The notes beneath the pieces are model-generated. The model saw only the letters and a list, made by a program, of their open reading frames with translations. It made no database searches and was not told where the DNA came from. A DNA stretch of 64,000 nt from Phytoamicus setariae (lineage in GTDB: Bacteria; Pseudomonadota; Alphaproteobacteria; Rhizobiales; Rhizobiaceae), in assembly GCF_016722925.1 (NCBI RefSeq), contig NZ_JAEQNC010000003.1:124001-188000 (forward strand), in the 5' to 3' direction. How positions within the stretch are numbered: position 1 is the first letter of the stretch; every line of letters starts with the position of its first letter. Both the position numbers and the translations under genes were made by a program. Below, in pieces: positions 16,939 to 25,249 of this stretch.

Positions 16939-17255
16939 GACATCTCATTCCTCTTGCGGCTGGCTGGCCCGGCCAGCGTATCGCCGGCGGACCAAAAGAT
17001 TGCTGGATGGCCGGAGCGCCGACCAAGGTGATCATCTTGCCCTCTCATCACCGCCCCTCACAAAAAACTACCGATACCGGCGACATGTGCCGATGCCCGC
17101 TGGGGCCGAGAGAGATAACATTTGTTGATCGAATACAATTGATTAGACCATCAGAGCCTGGCTGGAGCGTCGATCAACGAGACCATCATCTAGCATGATT
17201 GACGACAAAAGCATACTAGTATACAAGTAAAAAATAGCAACGGGGAGGACTGACG
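16939..17255. promoter_or_regulatory. Divergent promoter region of island B
   Basis: These 317 bases separate the two divergent SDR genes and hold the promoters of both island B operons. The right third is AT-rich (17116-17230). It contains a perfect 10-base palindrome ATACTAGTAT at 17213-17222, overlapping TAGTATACAA at 17217-17226. No coding sequence, tRNA or terminator is visible. Confidence 0.7.
17213..17226. promoter_or_regulatory. Candidate operator for the island B GntR/FCD regulator
   Basis: ATACTAGTAT (17213-17222) is a perfect palindrome and overlaps TAGTATACAA (17217-17226), which fits the TnGTATACnA pattern of UxuR/ExuR-like FCD regulators. It lies 30 bases before the start codon of the SDR at 17256, a position that would block transcription. 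The FCD regulator at 23580 is the natural candidate protein. Sequence pattern only. Confidence 0.45.
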
Positions 17256-18026
17256 TTGAGCGTAATCGTAACCGGCGCAGCCATGGGCATTGGCAAGGCT
17301 GTGGCCCTGCAGTTGGCGCGTGAAAAGGCCGATCTCATACTGGTCGACCTGGCGCGGCCGGAACTGGAAGCCACGCAGGCGGAAGCGCGCTCCTTTGGCG
17401 TTCGCGCAGAAATCCTCTGCGGTTCAGTTGCAGAACTCGACACAGCCGAAAGAGCCGTGGCGATCGCCATTTCCTCATTCGGCCGTCTCAAGGGCCTCTC
17501 CCACAATGCAGGAATCCAGCGCTACGGCTCAGCCGTGACGACAACGCTCGCGGGCTGGGACGAGGTGATGAATGTCAACTTGAAAAGCGCCTATCTGCTC
17601 GCCCATGCCGCGCTCCCGGAACTCATGAAGACACGTGGCAGCGTTGTCATGATGGCCTCTGTCCAGGGTCTGGCGACGCAGCGCAATGTCGCTGCCTATA
17701 CCACCGCCAAGCATGGCCTGATCGGACTGACCAAATCCATCGCCGTCGACTTTGCTGCCCACGGCGTTCGCGCCAATGCGATCGCACCGGGCTCGGTCGA
17801 TACCCCCATGCTGCGCAACGCCGTCGCCCTGGCCGAGGATCCGGCCGCTGTCTGGCGTGAAATCAACCACATGCATCCACTGGGCCGCTCCGCCCGCCCC
17901 GAAGAGGTGGCGGAACTTGTCTGCTTTCTTCTCTCCGAACGCGCCTCCTTCATTACTGGCGAGGTGCACCGGATCGATGGCGGACTGCTGAGCGCGATTG
18001 GCGGATCTCCGAAGGACGAGGATTGA
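17256..18026 (+). CDS. SDR-family sugar 1-dehydrogenase (probable)
   Basis: A 256-residue SDR that starts with TTG eight bases after GGGGAGG; the cofactor motif TGAAMGIG begins only six residues from the N-terminus, so it is unusually short there. NDA/NAG-type NNAG is represented by SHNAGIQ, the catalytic serine by MMASVQG and YxxxK by YTTAK. It ends with the typical GEVHRIDGG. As first gene of the plus-strand operon, followed directly by an acid-sugar dehydratase and a sugar importer, it probably oxidises the imported sugar to a lactone. VDLARP suggests NAD use. Confidence 0.9.
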   Translation: MSVIVTGAAMGIGKAVALQLAREKADLILVDLARPELEATQAEARSFGVRAEILCGSVAELDTAERAVAIAISSFGRLKGLSHNAGIQRYGSAVTTTLAGWDEVMNVNLKSAYLLAHAALPELMKTRGSVVMMASVQGLATQRNVAAYTTAKHGLIGLTKSIAVDFAAHGVRANAIAPGSVDTPMLRNAVALAEDPAAVWREINHMHPLGRSARPEEVAELVCFLLSERASFITGEVHRIDGGLLSAIGGSPKDED

Positions 18027-18027
18027 A

Positions 18028-19272
18028 ATGAGAATTGCAGATATCAGGGCCACCACGATCGCAGTGCCGCTGGAAGCCCCGCTTCGCCACGGAGCCGGCG
18101 CCCATTGGGGTCGTTTTATCCGGACCATCGTTGAGGTGGTCGACGAGGAAGGCCTATCAGGTTTTGGCGAACTGGGGGGCGGTGGAGAGTCGGCGGAGAA
18201 TTCCGTCCGCGCCATGCTGCCCTATCTCAAAGGCCATGACCCGAAGGAGCTGGAGCAACTGCGGTGGAAGATCATGAATCCCACCGCCAGCCTCTACAAC
18301 AACCGTGGCCAGATCCACGCCGCCATCGAGATGGCCTGCATGGATCTCGTCGGCAAGCGACTCGGCATCCGTGCCTGTGACCTGCTCGGCGGCGCCATCC
18401 GCAAGGAAGTACCCTTCGCCTCCTATCTCTTCTATCGCTACGAGAACGAAGGGCGCGGTGGAGAGACAACACCCGAGGACATCGTTGCCCACGCGAGGGC
18501 CCTGAAGGCCGAGCATGGCTTCAATGTCCACAAGCTCAAGGGCGGTCATTTCCATCCCGACCATGACATTGCCGTCATGGAAGCGCTGGCTGAGGCTTTC
18601 CCCGAGGATCGCCTGCGCCTTGATCCCAATGCGGTCTGGTCGGTAGAAGAATCCATTCGCGTGGGCCGCGCGATCGAGCACCTCAACAACGATTATTTCG
18701 AGGACCCGACCTGGGGCCTGGAGGGCATGCGCCGCGTTCGCGACGCCGTTCGCATTCCGACCGCGACCAACACTGTCGTCGTCAACTTCGAACAGCTCGC
18801 CCAATGCATCCGCCATACACTGGTCGATGTCATTCTGCTCGATACCACCTTCTGGGGAGGACTGCGCCAGGCCTATAAGGCGGGCACGGTGCTCGAGACC
18901 TTCCAGTTCTCGGCAGCCGTCCACTCCTCCGGCGAACTGGGCATCCAGCTTGCATCCATGCTGCATCTGGGAGCAGCGCTCCCCAATCTGAACTTCGCAG
19001 CCGATGCGCATTACCATCACCTGACCGACGACATCATCAAAGGCGGGAAACTGAAATATCAGAACGGCGCCATCGCCCTGCCGGAAGGCCCCGGTCTCGG
19101 CATCGAGGTCGACCCCGAAAAGGTTCGCCAGTACGCGGAGTACTACCGCGAGACGGGCGGCTACACCTATGACCGCGACCCCGGCCGGCCGGACTGGCAT
19201 TCGATCATTCCCGAGACGCGCTACGCCGACCCGGCGGTCAAGTCCGCCCCCTTCTCCTCTGGCAGGAAATAG
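18028..19272 (+). CDS. Glucarate-dehydratase-like enolase-superfamily dehydratase
   Basis: A 414-residue enolase-superfamily protein whose active site follows the glucarate dehydratase subgroup: KLK at residues 169-171, metal ligands D199 (LDPN), E225 (FEDP) and N248 (TATNT), dyad D272 ([10 protein letters not shown]) and H299 (VHSSGELG). [21 protein letters not shown] is also typical of GudD relatives. It should dehydrate an aldonate or aldarate to a 2-keto-3-deoxy-acid. The start at 18028 follows the SDR stop by one base; an upstream in-frame ATG lies inside the SDR. Context with a lactonase and 4-dehydrogenase favours an aldonate such as a fuconate/rhamnonate analogue over glucarate. Confidence 0.9.
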   Translation: MRIADIRATTIAVPLEAPLRHGAGAHWGRFIRTIVEVVDEEGLSGFGELGGGGESAENSVRAMLPYLKGHDPKELEQLRWKIMNPTASLYNNRGQIHAAIEMACMDLVGKRLGIRACDLLGGAIRKEVPFASYLFYRYENEGRGGETTPEDIVAHARALKAEHGFNVHKLKGGHFHPDHDIAVMEALAEAFPEDRLRLDPNAVWSVEESIRVGRAIEHLNNDYFEDPTWGLEGMRRVRDAVRIPTATNTVVVNFEQLAQCIRHTLVDVILLDTTFWGGLRQAYKAGTVLETFQFSAAVHSSGELGIQLASMLHLGAALPNLNFAADAHYHHLTDDIIKGGKLKYQNGAIALPEGPGLGIEVDPEKVRQYAEYYRETGGYTYDRDPGRPDWHSIIPETRYADPAVKSAPFSSGRK

Positions 19273-19276
19273 ACCA

Positions 19277-20380
19277 ATGTCGGCGGTGACGCTCAAGGAT
19301 ATCGTCAAGGTTTATGGCCGGCACGTCGCTGTCCGGGGGATCGATCTCGAGATCCCCGACAAGGCATTCGTCGTCTTCGTCGGTCCGTCCGGCTGCGGCA
19401 AGTCGACGACGCTGCGGATGGTCGCGGGGCTTGAAACCATTTCCCATGGCGAGTTACTGATCAACGGCAAGGTCGTCAACGACGTGCCCTCGCGCGACCG
19501 CGGCGTGGCGATGGTCTTCCAGACCTATGCGCTTTATCCGCACATGACGGTGCGCGACAATCTCGCATTCTCACTGAAGCTCGCAAAGATTCCCAAGGAC
19601 GAGGCGGACCGGCGGATCGAACGCGCCGTTTCGGTGCTTGAGCTTGGCCCCTATCTCGACCGCAAGCCGTCGCAATTGTCGGGTGGCCAGCGCCAGCGCG
19701 TCGCCATGGGCCGGGCCATCGTGCGCGAACCGGACGTCTTCCTGTTCGACGAACCGCTTTCCAATCTCGATGCCAAATTGCGCAACCAGATGCGCATCGA
19801 GATCAAGCGCCTGCAGCGTCGGCTGCAGGTCACCACCATCTATGTGACCCATGACCAGATCGAAGCCATGACGCTCGCCGACCTGATCGTCGTCATGAAG
19901 GATGGCTACATTGCCCAGGCAGGTTCGCCTATCGAGGTTTTCGAAAGGCCGGCCAACAGGTTCGTCGCCGGCTTCATCGGCTCGCCGCAGATGAACTTTT
20001 TCGAGGGCCGCCTTTCCTGCAAGGGCGACCAATGGTCCTTCATGAGCAAGGAACTCCACATTCCGATCCAGGCCGAACGCTACGGCAACAACATTTCGGA
20101 CGGCCAGGCCGTCTGGCTGGGCCTTCGGGCCGAGGACATCGTGCCCGTGGGCTTTGGCGTCGTGCCTCGCAACCTAATCGGGGCGAAGGGCACTATCAGC
20201 CTGACCGAAATGCTGGGCAACGAGACATTGCTGTTTGGCGCCATCGGCGGGGCGGAATTTGTCAGCCGCATGCAGCAACCGAGACTGGTCGATCAGGACG
20301 AGGAGATGGACTTCCACATCAATGTGGATCGTCTGCACCTGTTCGATTTTGAAAATGAGGAAAACCTCCTCGAAATCTGA
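19277..20380 (+). CDS. Sugar ABC transporter ATP-binding protein (MalK/UgpC type)
   Basis: A 367-residue CUT1 ATPase: Walker A GPSGCGKST, Q-loop VFQTYALYPHMTV, signature LSGGQRQRVAMGRAI, Walker B LFDEPLSNLDAK, switch YVTHDQIEAMTLAD, followed by a C-terminal regulatory TOBE-like domain from about residue 235. The ATG at 19277 is chosen because it begins the homologous region (SAVTLKDIVKVYG) four bases after the dehydratase stop. It serves the permeases at 21716 and 22678, and such ATPases are sometimes shared between several CUT1 systems. Confidence 0.95.
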   Translation: MSAVTLKDIVKVYGRHVAVRGIDLEIPDKAFVVFVGPSGCGKSTTLRMVAGLETISHGELLINGKVVNDVPSRDRGVAMVFQTYALYPHMTVRDNLAFSLKLAKIPKDEADRRIERAVSVLELGPYLDRKPSQLSGGQRQRVAMGRAIVREPDVFLFDEPLSNLDAKLRNQMRIEIKRLQRRLQVTTIYVTHDQIEAMTLADLIVVMKDGYIAQAGSPIEVFERPANRFVAGFIGSPQMNFFEGRLSCKGDQWSFMSKELHIPIQAERYGNNISDGQAVWLGLRAEDIVPVGFGVVPRNLIGAKGTISLTEMLGNETLLFGAIGGAEFVSRMQQPRLVDQDEEMDFHINVDRLHLFDFENEENLLEI

Positions 20381-20406
20381 AACGCTTGTCAATGGGAGAG
20401 AGTGAC

Positions 20407-21645
20407 ATGAGGAATTTGGTGAAATGGATGGCAGGGGCCGCTCTAGCCGTCATGGCCACGGCTCCGGTCGTTGCGTCGGCCGCAGAGGTCAAGCTTTATC
20501 ACGACAAGGGCTTCTGGTCGGCCCAGCTCGAACAGGTCGGCAAAAAGGCCGAGGAAGTCTCGGGCATCAAGATTGTTGAATCGCCCTATTCCTCGCCCGA
20601 GCAATACAAAGCATTCGTGCAGTCGTCGATCGCCGGCGGCAATGCGCCTGATATGTTCACCTGGTGGACCGGTCAGACCTTCAACGAACTGGTTGCAACC
20701 GGCCAGATCGCGCCGCTCAACGATGTCTGGGACGAACTCGTGAAGAGCGGCCAGTTTGATGCCGGCTCTGCCGATCTCTTCAAGGTGGGCAACGACATCT
20801 ATGGCGTGCCGTTGCTGCTCGCCCGTTGGGTCGTCCTCTACAACAAGGACATTTTCAAGGAAGTCGGCCTTTCCGAACCCAAGACATGGGACGAGATGAT
20901 GCAGGCCGCCGAAAAGCTCAAGGCCGCCGGCCATACGCCGTTCGAAGCCACGGTCCAGGAAGGCTGGCGCGGCTTCATCTGGTTTCAGGAGCTGATGCTG
21001 CGGACCGACCCCAAAGCCTATATCGGCATCAACGACGGCTCGGTCGCCTATGACAGCGACCAGGTCCGCAATGTCTTCAAGATCTGGTCCGACATGTATG
21101 CCAAGGGCTATTTTAGCGATCCGCGCTCCAATGAGGAAGCCAAGGACTTCGCATCCCGCAAAGCCGCGATGTATCTGATGGGCGAATGGGCCACGGGTAT
21201 CGTCGACACAGCAGGTCTTTCCAAGGACAAGATCGGCGCCTTCGTGATGCCGAACATCACCGCCGGCCTGCCGTCCGCCGTTATCGTCGAGGGTGCGCCC
21301 ATCGTTGTCTCAAAGGCGGGCAAGGAAAAGCCGGATGTCATGAAAGCCTTGAATTTCTGGGTCTCCGCCGAAGGCGCCGATGCCTGGGCGGCAGCTGCCG
21401 GCAACTACATCGGCAACGTCAAGGCCAAGTCGCCGAACGAAGTGATTTCCAAGATCAATAGCGACATGAACGCGGCCAAGACCGCATCCTACCTGCGCTG
21501 GTGGGAAGCCGTTCCGGCCGAACTCCAGGGAGAGCTGGTCGCGGAGTTGAACCGCTTCATGCTGGATCCGACGATGGCAACGGCCGAGGACGTGATGGCC
21601 AAAATGCAGGCGCTCAACGCCGAATACTGGGACAGCAAGAAGTAA
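20407..21645 (+). CDS. CUT1 sugar ABC transporter solute-binding protein (family 1)
   Basis: A 412-residue secreted protein with a Sec signal peptide (hydrophobic core AGAALAVMATAPVV, cleavage probably after ASA) and the family-1 binding-protein fold: EVKLYHDKGFWS at the start, NAPDMFTWWTGQ near residue 80, VLYNKDIFKEVGL and TWDEMMQAAEKLK further on. The ATG at 20407 follows GGGAGAG. It captures the sugar or oligosaccharide for the MalF/MalG-type permeases downstream. The aromatic-rich pocket fits a sugar, but no ligand can be named. Confidence 0.95.
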   Translation: MRNLVKWMAGAALAVMATAPVVASAAEVKLYHDKGFWSAQLEQVGKKAEEVSGIKIVESPYSSPEQYKAFVQSSIAGGNAPDMFTWWTGQTFNELVATGQIAPLNDVWDELVKSGQFDAGSADLFKVGNDIYGVPLLLARWVVLYNKDIFKEVGLSEPKTWDEMMQAAEKLKAAGHTPFEATVQEGWRGFIWFQELMLRTDPKAYIGINDGSVAYDSDQVRNVFKIWSDMYAKGYFSDPRSNEEAKDFASRKAAMYLMGEWATGIVDTAGLSKDKIGAFVMPNITAGLPSAVIVEGAPIVVSKAGKEKPDVMKALNFWVSAEGADAWAAAAGNYIGNVKAKSPNEVISKINSDMNAAKTASYLRWWEAVPAELQGELVAELNRFMLDPTMATAEDVMAKMQALNAEYWDSKK

Positions 21646-21666
21646 TCGTCCCCGAACCACAGACAG

Positions 21667-21684
21667 GCGCGGCATGCCGCGCCT
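21667..21684. repeat. Intercistronic hairpin after the binding-protein gene
   Basis: GGCGCGGCATGCCGCGCC is a perfect 18-base palindrome 21 bases after the binding-protein stop and 31 bases before the MalF-type start. It is not followed by a T-run, so it is unlikely to terminate fully. Hairpins at this position often protect the binding-protein part of an ABC operon mRNA from 3' decay, giving more binding protein than permease. Confidence 0.6.
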
Positions 21685-21715
21685 GTCTCGATTGTGAAAA
21701 CGAGGTGAAAAGCGG

Positions 21716-22669
21716 ATGAGAAAGCCCCGGGAAACAGACCAGGCGTTGCTGGCGCGCATTGATTTCGCCCGGGTCGCAGCACGTGAGCGTGCGGGCCAGC
21801 GTCGGAATTTCCGCACGGCCTTTCTGTTTATGGCGCCCGCCATCATCCTGGTGTGCGGCATCCTCCTGGCACCGGTTGCCTATAATCTCTGGCTCAGCAC
21901 CACCAACTGGAAGAAGTTCAAGGGCTTAGACGAGTTCATAGGGCTCGCCAACTATGGCAAAATGGCCACCAATCCTTACTTCACTGAAGCATTGATCAAT
22001 ACTGGCATCTGGGTGCTGGCCTCCATCCTGTTTCCGATCACCATCGGCCTTGCGCTCGCCATGTTCTTCCGCGGCATCCGGCTCGAAGGTGCCTTCAAAA
22101 CCATCATCTTCATTCCGCGCATCCTGGCGCCGACTGCGGTCGGGGTGCTGTGGCTCCTCGTCTATTCGCCGAACGGTATGTTCAACACCATCCTGTCCTT
22201 CCTGGCAGGCTACAAGATCGATGTCGGCTGGTTGTATGAACAGGCGACGGTGACGCCGGCCACAGTCGTGACCTTTGTCTGGCAGACAGTCGGCCTTGTG
22301 ATGGTGCTCATGCTGCTCGGTCTCAATGCCATCCCAAAGGATCCGCTGGAAGCCGCGCACATTGATGGTGCCTCCAAGCTGCAGGTCTTCACCCATATTG
22401 TCCTGCCGATGCTGCTGCCGACCCTGTTGATGGTCACCATCCTGTCCGTGTTGGCCGGCTTCACGGTCTTTGACCTTCTCTGGGTCATGGGGGTGAGTTA
22501 TCCCGGGCAAAGGTCGCTGTCGCTCGCGGTCTTCATGTATTTCGAAGCCTTTCAGAAAGGCAACTGGGCTTTCGGCTCAGCCATTGCAGTGGTCATCGGC
22601 CTGGTCGTTCTCTGCGTCACCTGGTTCCAGGCCTGGCTTCAGCACCGCGTCGACCGGATGATGAAATAG
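21716..22669 (+). CDS. CUT1 sugar ABC transporter permease (MalF type)
   Basis: A 317-residue inner-membrane protein with six predicted transmembrane segments and a basic cytoplasmic N-terminus of about 35 residues. The ATPase-coupling EAA loop is visible as DPLEAAHIDGASKLQVFTHIVLPML. GAGG stands about ten bases before ATG. It pairs with the MalG-type permease eight bases downstream. The 70-base gap after the binding protein contains the repeat GGCGCGGCATGCCGCGCC (21667-21684), a hairpin that may stabilise the binding-protein mRNA. Confidence 0.95.
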   Translation: MRKPRETDQALLARIDFARVAARERAGQRRNFRTAFLFMAPAIILVCGILLAPVAYNLWLSTTNWKKFKGLDEFIGLANYGKMATNPYFTEALINTGIWVLASILFPITIGLALAMFFRGIRLEGAFKTIIFIPRILAPTAVGVLWLLVYSPNGMFNTILSFLAGYKIDVGWLYEQATVTPATVVTFVWQTVGLVMVLMLLGLNAIPKDPLEAAHIDGASKLQVFTHIVLPMLLPTLLMVTILSVLAGFTVFDLLWVMGVSYPGQRSLSLAVFMYFEAFQKGNWAFGSAIAVVIGLVVLCVTWFQAWLQHRVDRMMK

Positions 22670-22677
22670 AGGCAACC

Positions 22678-23559
22678 ATGGTCAACCACGCCACGAAAAT
22701 CGACTGCGATACCATCGAGAAGCGCGAGCGCGAACGGACGCGCGGCAAGTGGCTGACGCTGGTCGTCGCCATCTTCATCAGCCTCATCTGGATATTGCCC
22801 TTCTATTATCTGGCCGTCACCATCTTCAAGTCGGCAGAAGAATACACAAATGGAAGCCCGCTGAGCCTGCCGCAGGGATTTGCTCCCTTCCTCGGCAATG
22901 CAATGACCGCCTGGACCGATGCCAAGATGGCCTATGGCATGCTTAACTCGGGCCTTTACGGGCTGGTCGGCGGCGGACTTGCCGTCTTCATCGCCGCCAT
23001 GGCCGCTTTTGGCCTGACGCGGCTTGACTATCGCGGCAAGAATTTCTGGTTCATGACCATCTTTGCCGGGACGGTCTTTCCCTTCCAGATGTATCTGATC
23101 CCACTGTTCTTCTTCTACCAGAAGCTCAACATTCTCAACACACAGGCCGGCATGCTGTTGTTCTACACGGCAATCTGCATCCCCTTCCCCACACTGGTGC
23201 TGAAGAACTTCATGAACGGCATGTCACGGGAAATGGACGAGGCGGCGCGCATGGATGGAGCAGGTGAATTCACGGTCTTTTCCCGGATCGTATTGCCCAA
23301 TGTCGTAGGCCCGATGACAGCAGTCTTCCTTCTGCAATTCACCTGGATCTGGAACGATTTGCTGTTCTCCACTGTGCTCGGCAACCTCACAGAAGTCCGG
23401 TCGATCATGAATTCGCTGCAGGTTTTTCAGGGCAGCTACGCCTCTGCGGGTCCCAACATCGTGCTGACGGCCGCCTTGATTGCCAGCGTCCCGTCCGTGC
23501 TGCTATTCCTCCTGCTGAGGAAGCACTTTATGGAAGGCATGCGGGTATCAACTTTGTGA
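22678..23559 (+). CDS. CUT1 sugar ABC transporter permease (MalG type)
   Basis: A 293-residue protein with six predicted transmembrane segments and the EAA loop MDEAARMDGAGEFTVFSRIVLPNV. GAGG precedes the ATG by a few bases. The end (RKHFMEGMRVSTL) is typical of MalG-type subunits. With the MalF-type partner it forms the membrane channel of the island B importer. An open frame for the following regulator begins four bases before this gene's end, but its better start lies 20 bases downstream. Confidence 0.95.
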   Translation: MVNHATKIDCDTIEKRERERTRGKWLTLVVAIFISLIWILPFYYLAVTIFKSAEEYTNGSPLSLPQGFAPFLGNAMTAWTDAKMAYGMLNSGLYGLVGGGLAVFIAAMAAFGLTRLDYRGKNFWFMTIFAGTVFPFQMYLIPLFFFYQKLNILNTQAGMLLFYTAICIPFPTLVLKNFMNGMSREMDEAARMDGAGEFTVFSRIVLPNVVGPMTAVFLLQFTWIWNDLLFSTVLGNLTEVRSIMNSLQVFQGSYASAGPNIVLTAALIASVPSVLLFLLLRKHFMEGMRVSTL

Positions 23560-23579
23560 CGGCCGCGGAAGGAAGCAAT

Positions 23580-24335
23580 GTGAACAAGTTGATGGCGACA
23601 GTAACCAGGCAGCGCAGGGAAGTCGGGAGCGCCGCGCTGTCCCGCCGGCTGCACGACATTTTGCGCGACCGCATCATCTCGTTTGAGCTCAAGCCCTTCG
23701 AGCAGGTCTCCGAGCACAACATCGCCGCCGAATTCAATGTTAGCCGCACACCGGTGCGAGAGGCACTGATGCGGTTGTCCGAGCTTGGACTGGTGGATAT
23801 CTACCCCCAACGCGGCACGGTGATTGCGCCTTTGCGGATCCCGGATCTCGAAAAATCCCAATTCATGCGCGAGGCGCTCGAGATCGCACTTCTCAAGCGG
23901 GCGATGGAGGGGCCGAACTGCAAGGAACTGGCCGAGCAACTGCGCGGGGAGATCGCGCTTCAAAAGGCGTTGGTCGAGATCAACGACATGAAGCGGTTCT
24001 ATGCAGCCGACGAAGTCTTCCATGGGCTGATCGCTGCTTATGCAGGCCTACCGACCATCGTCAACGAGATCGAGCGCGCCAAGATCCACATGGACCGCTT
24101 TCGCCACCTGATGTTGTCGGGCATCGAGAATATCGCAACCATCCTCAAACAGCATGCAGCCATCGTCGATTCCATTTCGGAGCGTGACGTCGGTGCAGCC
24201 CAAGCTGCCATGCAATTGCATCTCAGGCGAATTCTCGAATTTGTCGACAAAGCCATCGAGCGGCACCCGGAATATTTCAGCGATGCCGGGAGCGACCCAC
24301 TGTCCGTCCGCCGCAAGGGGCCTGCCGATAGATGA
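23580..24335 (+). CDS. GntR-family transcriptional regulator, FCD subfamily
   Basis: About 251 residues: winged helix with EQVSEHNIAAEFNVSRTPVREALMRL (residues ~40-65) and a C-terminal FCD helical domain (IVDSISERDVGAAQAAMQLHL near the end). GTG at 23580 is chosen because AGGAAG lies five bases upstream; GTG at 23556 overlaps the permease stop but has no visible site. The candidate ligand is a pathway acid, and the candidate operator is the palindrome at 17213-17226. It is the second FCD regulator in the sugar region and only distantly resembles the one at 11120. Confidence 0.92.
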   Translation: MNKLMATVTRQRREVGSAALSRRLHDILRDRIISFELKPFEQVSEHNIAAEFNVSRTPVREALMRLSELGLVDIYPQRGTVIAPLRIPDLEKSQFMREALEIALLKRAMEGPNCKELAEQLRGEIALQKALVEINDMKRFYAADEVFHGLIAAYAGLPTIVNEIERAKIHMDRFRHLMLSGIENIATILKQHAAIVDSISERDVGAAQAAMQLHLRRILEFVDKAIERHPEYFSDAGSDPLSVRRKGPADR

Positions 24336-25249
24336 CCGACATCAATGTGATTGCCGGTGTCTTCGATCTCGTGGGAGAAAGCCCATTCTGGGACCGGCCG
24401 GCGGGGACGTTGCATTGGGTCGATATCGTCGGCAAAAAGATCCGTAGTCTGAATATCAAGACCGGCTCGCTGACGTCGCACGATACTGAGGATTTCCCAA
24501 CCGCGCTTGCGTTGTCATCGCGCAGTACCGCCATCGTCGCCTTCGGCCAAGGCGTCTTTTTCATGGATCTGGCAAACGGCTTGCTGTCGCCCGTGGTTCG
24601 TCCCGAAGGCGGCAACCCTGTGATGCGGCTCAACGAAGGCAAGTGCGACCCCCGCGGGCGCTTCTGGGTCGCCAGCATGGAAAGCAACCTCAACACCGAC
24701 GGTTCTGGCCGGGAAATGGAAGCCTGGTGCGGATCGCTTTACCGGATCGATGGCATCGAGAAAGCCACCCGCTTCGGGGCAAGCACCTACTCCATTCCCA
24801 ATACAATGGCCTGGTCGCCTGACCGGACCCTGTTCTATGTCGGCGATACGTTGCGCAATCAGATTCACGTCTGGGACTATGACGATGAAAGCGGCGCCAT
24901 CGAAAACCGAAGGCTATTTGTCGAAGGCGGACCGGGCCTGCCGGACGGCGCCTGCATGGACAGCGAGGGCTTTCTCTGGAGCGCCCGATTCGGCGGCGGG
25001 AGGGTTTTGCGTTTCGACCCTAAAGGCAAGATCGAGCGCGAAGTGATCCTGCCGGCCAGCAATCCCACGGCCTGCACATTTGGCGGCGAGGATCTGAAAA
25101 CCCTGTTTATCACCAGCGCCCGGTTCGGCCTGCAGGAACAGCAGGTTGCGAGAAACCCACTTGAAGGGGCGATCTTCGCGGTCACGACAGATATCGTGGG
25201 CCAAGGCGAAAACTATTGCGCCCTGCGCATGCCCAACCAAGGCGATTAG
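24332..25249 (+). CDS. SMP-30/gluconolactonase-family sugar lactonase
   Basis: A 305-residue six-bladed propeller lactonase: DLVGESPFWD near residue 10 carries the conserved glutamate, RLNEGKCDPRGRFWVASM lies in the middle, and GLPDGACMDSEGFLW is the further metal-site segment. Its ATGA start overlaps the regulator stop, so they are translationally coupled. It should open the aldonolactone produced by the SDR at 17256 for dehydration by the enzyme at 18028. Its 3' end overlaps that of the convergent mutarotase by four bases. Confidence 0.92.
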   Translation: MTDINVIAGVFDLVGESPFWDRPAGTLHWVDIVGKKIRSLNIKTGSLTSHDTEDFPTALALSSRSTAIVAFGQGVFFMDLANGLLSPVVRPEGGNPVMRLNEGKCDPRGRFWVASMESNLNTDGSGREMEAWCGSLYRIDGIEKATRFGASTYSIPNTMAWSPDRTLFYVGDTLRNQIHVWDYDDESGAIENRRLFVEGGPGLPDGACMDSEGFLWSARFGGGRVLRFDPKGKIEREVILPASNPTACTFGGEDLKTLFITSARFGLQEQQVARNPLEGAIFAVTTDIVGQGENYCALRMPNQGD

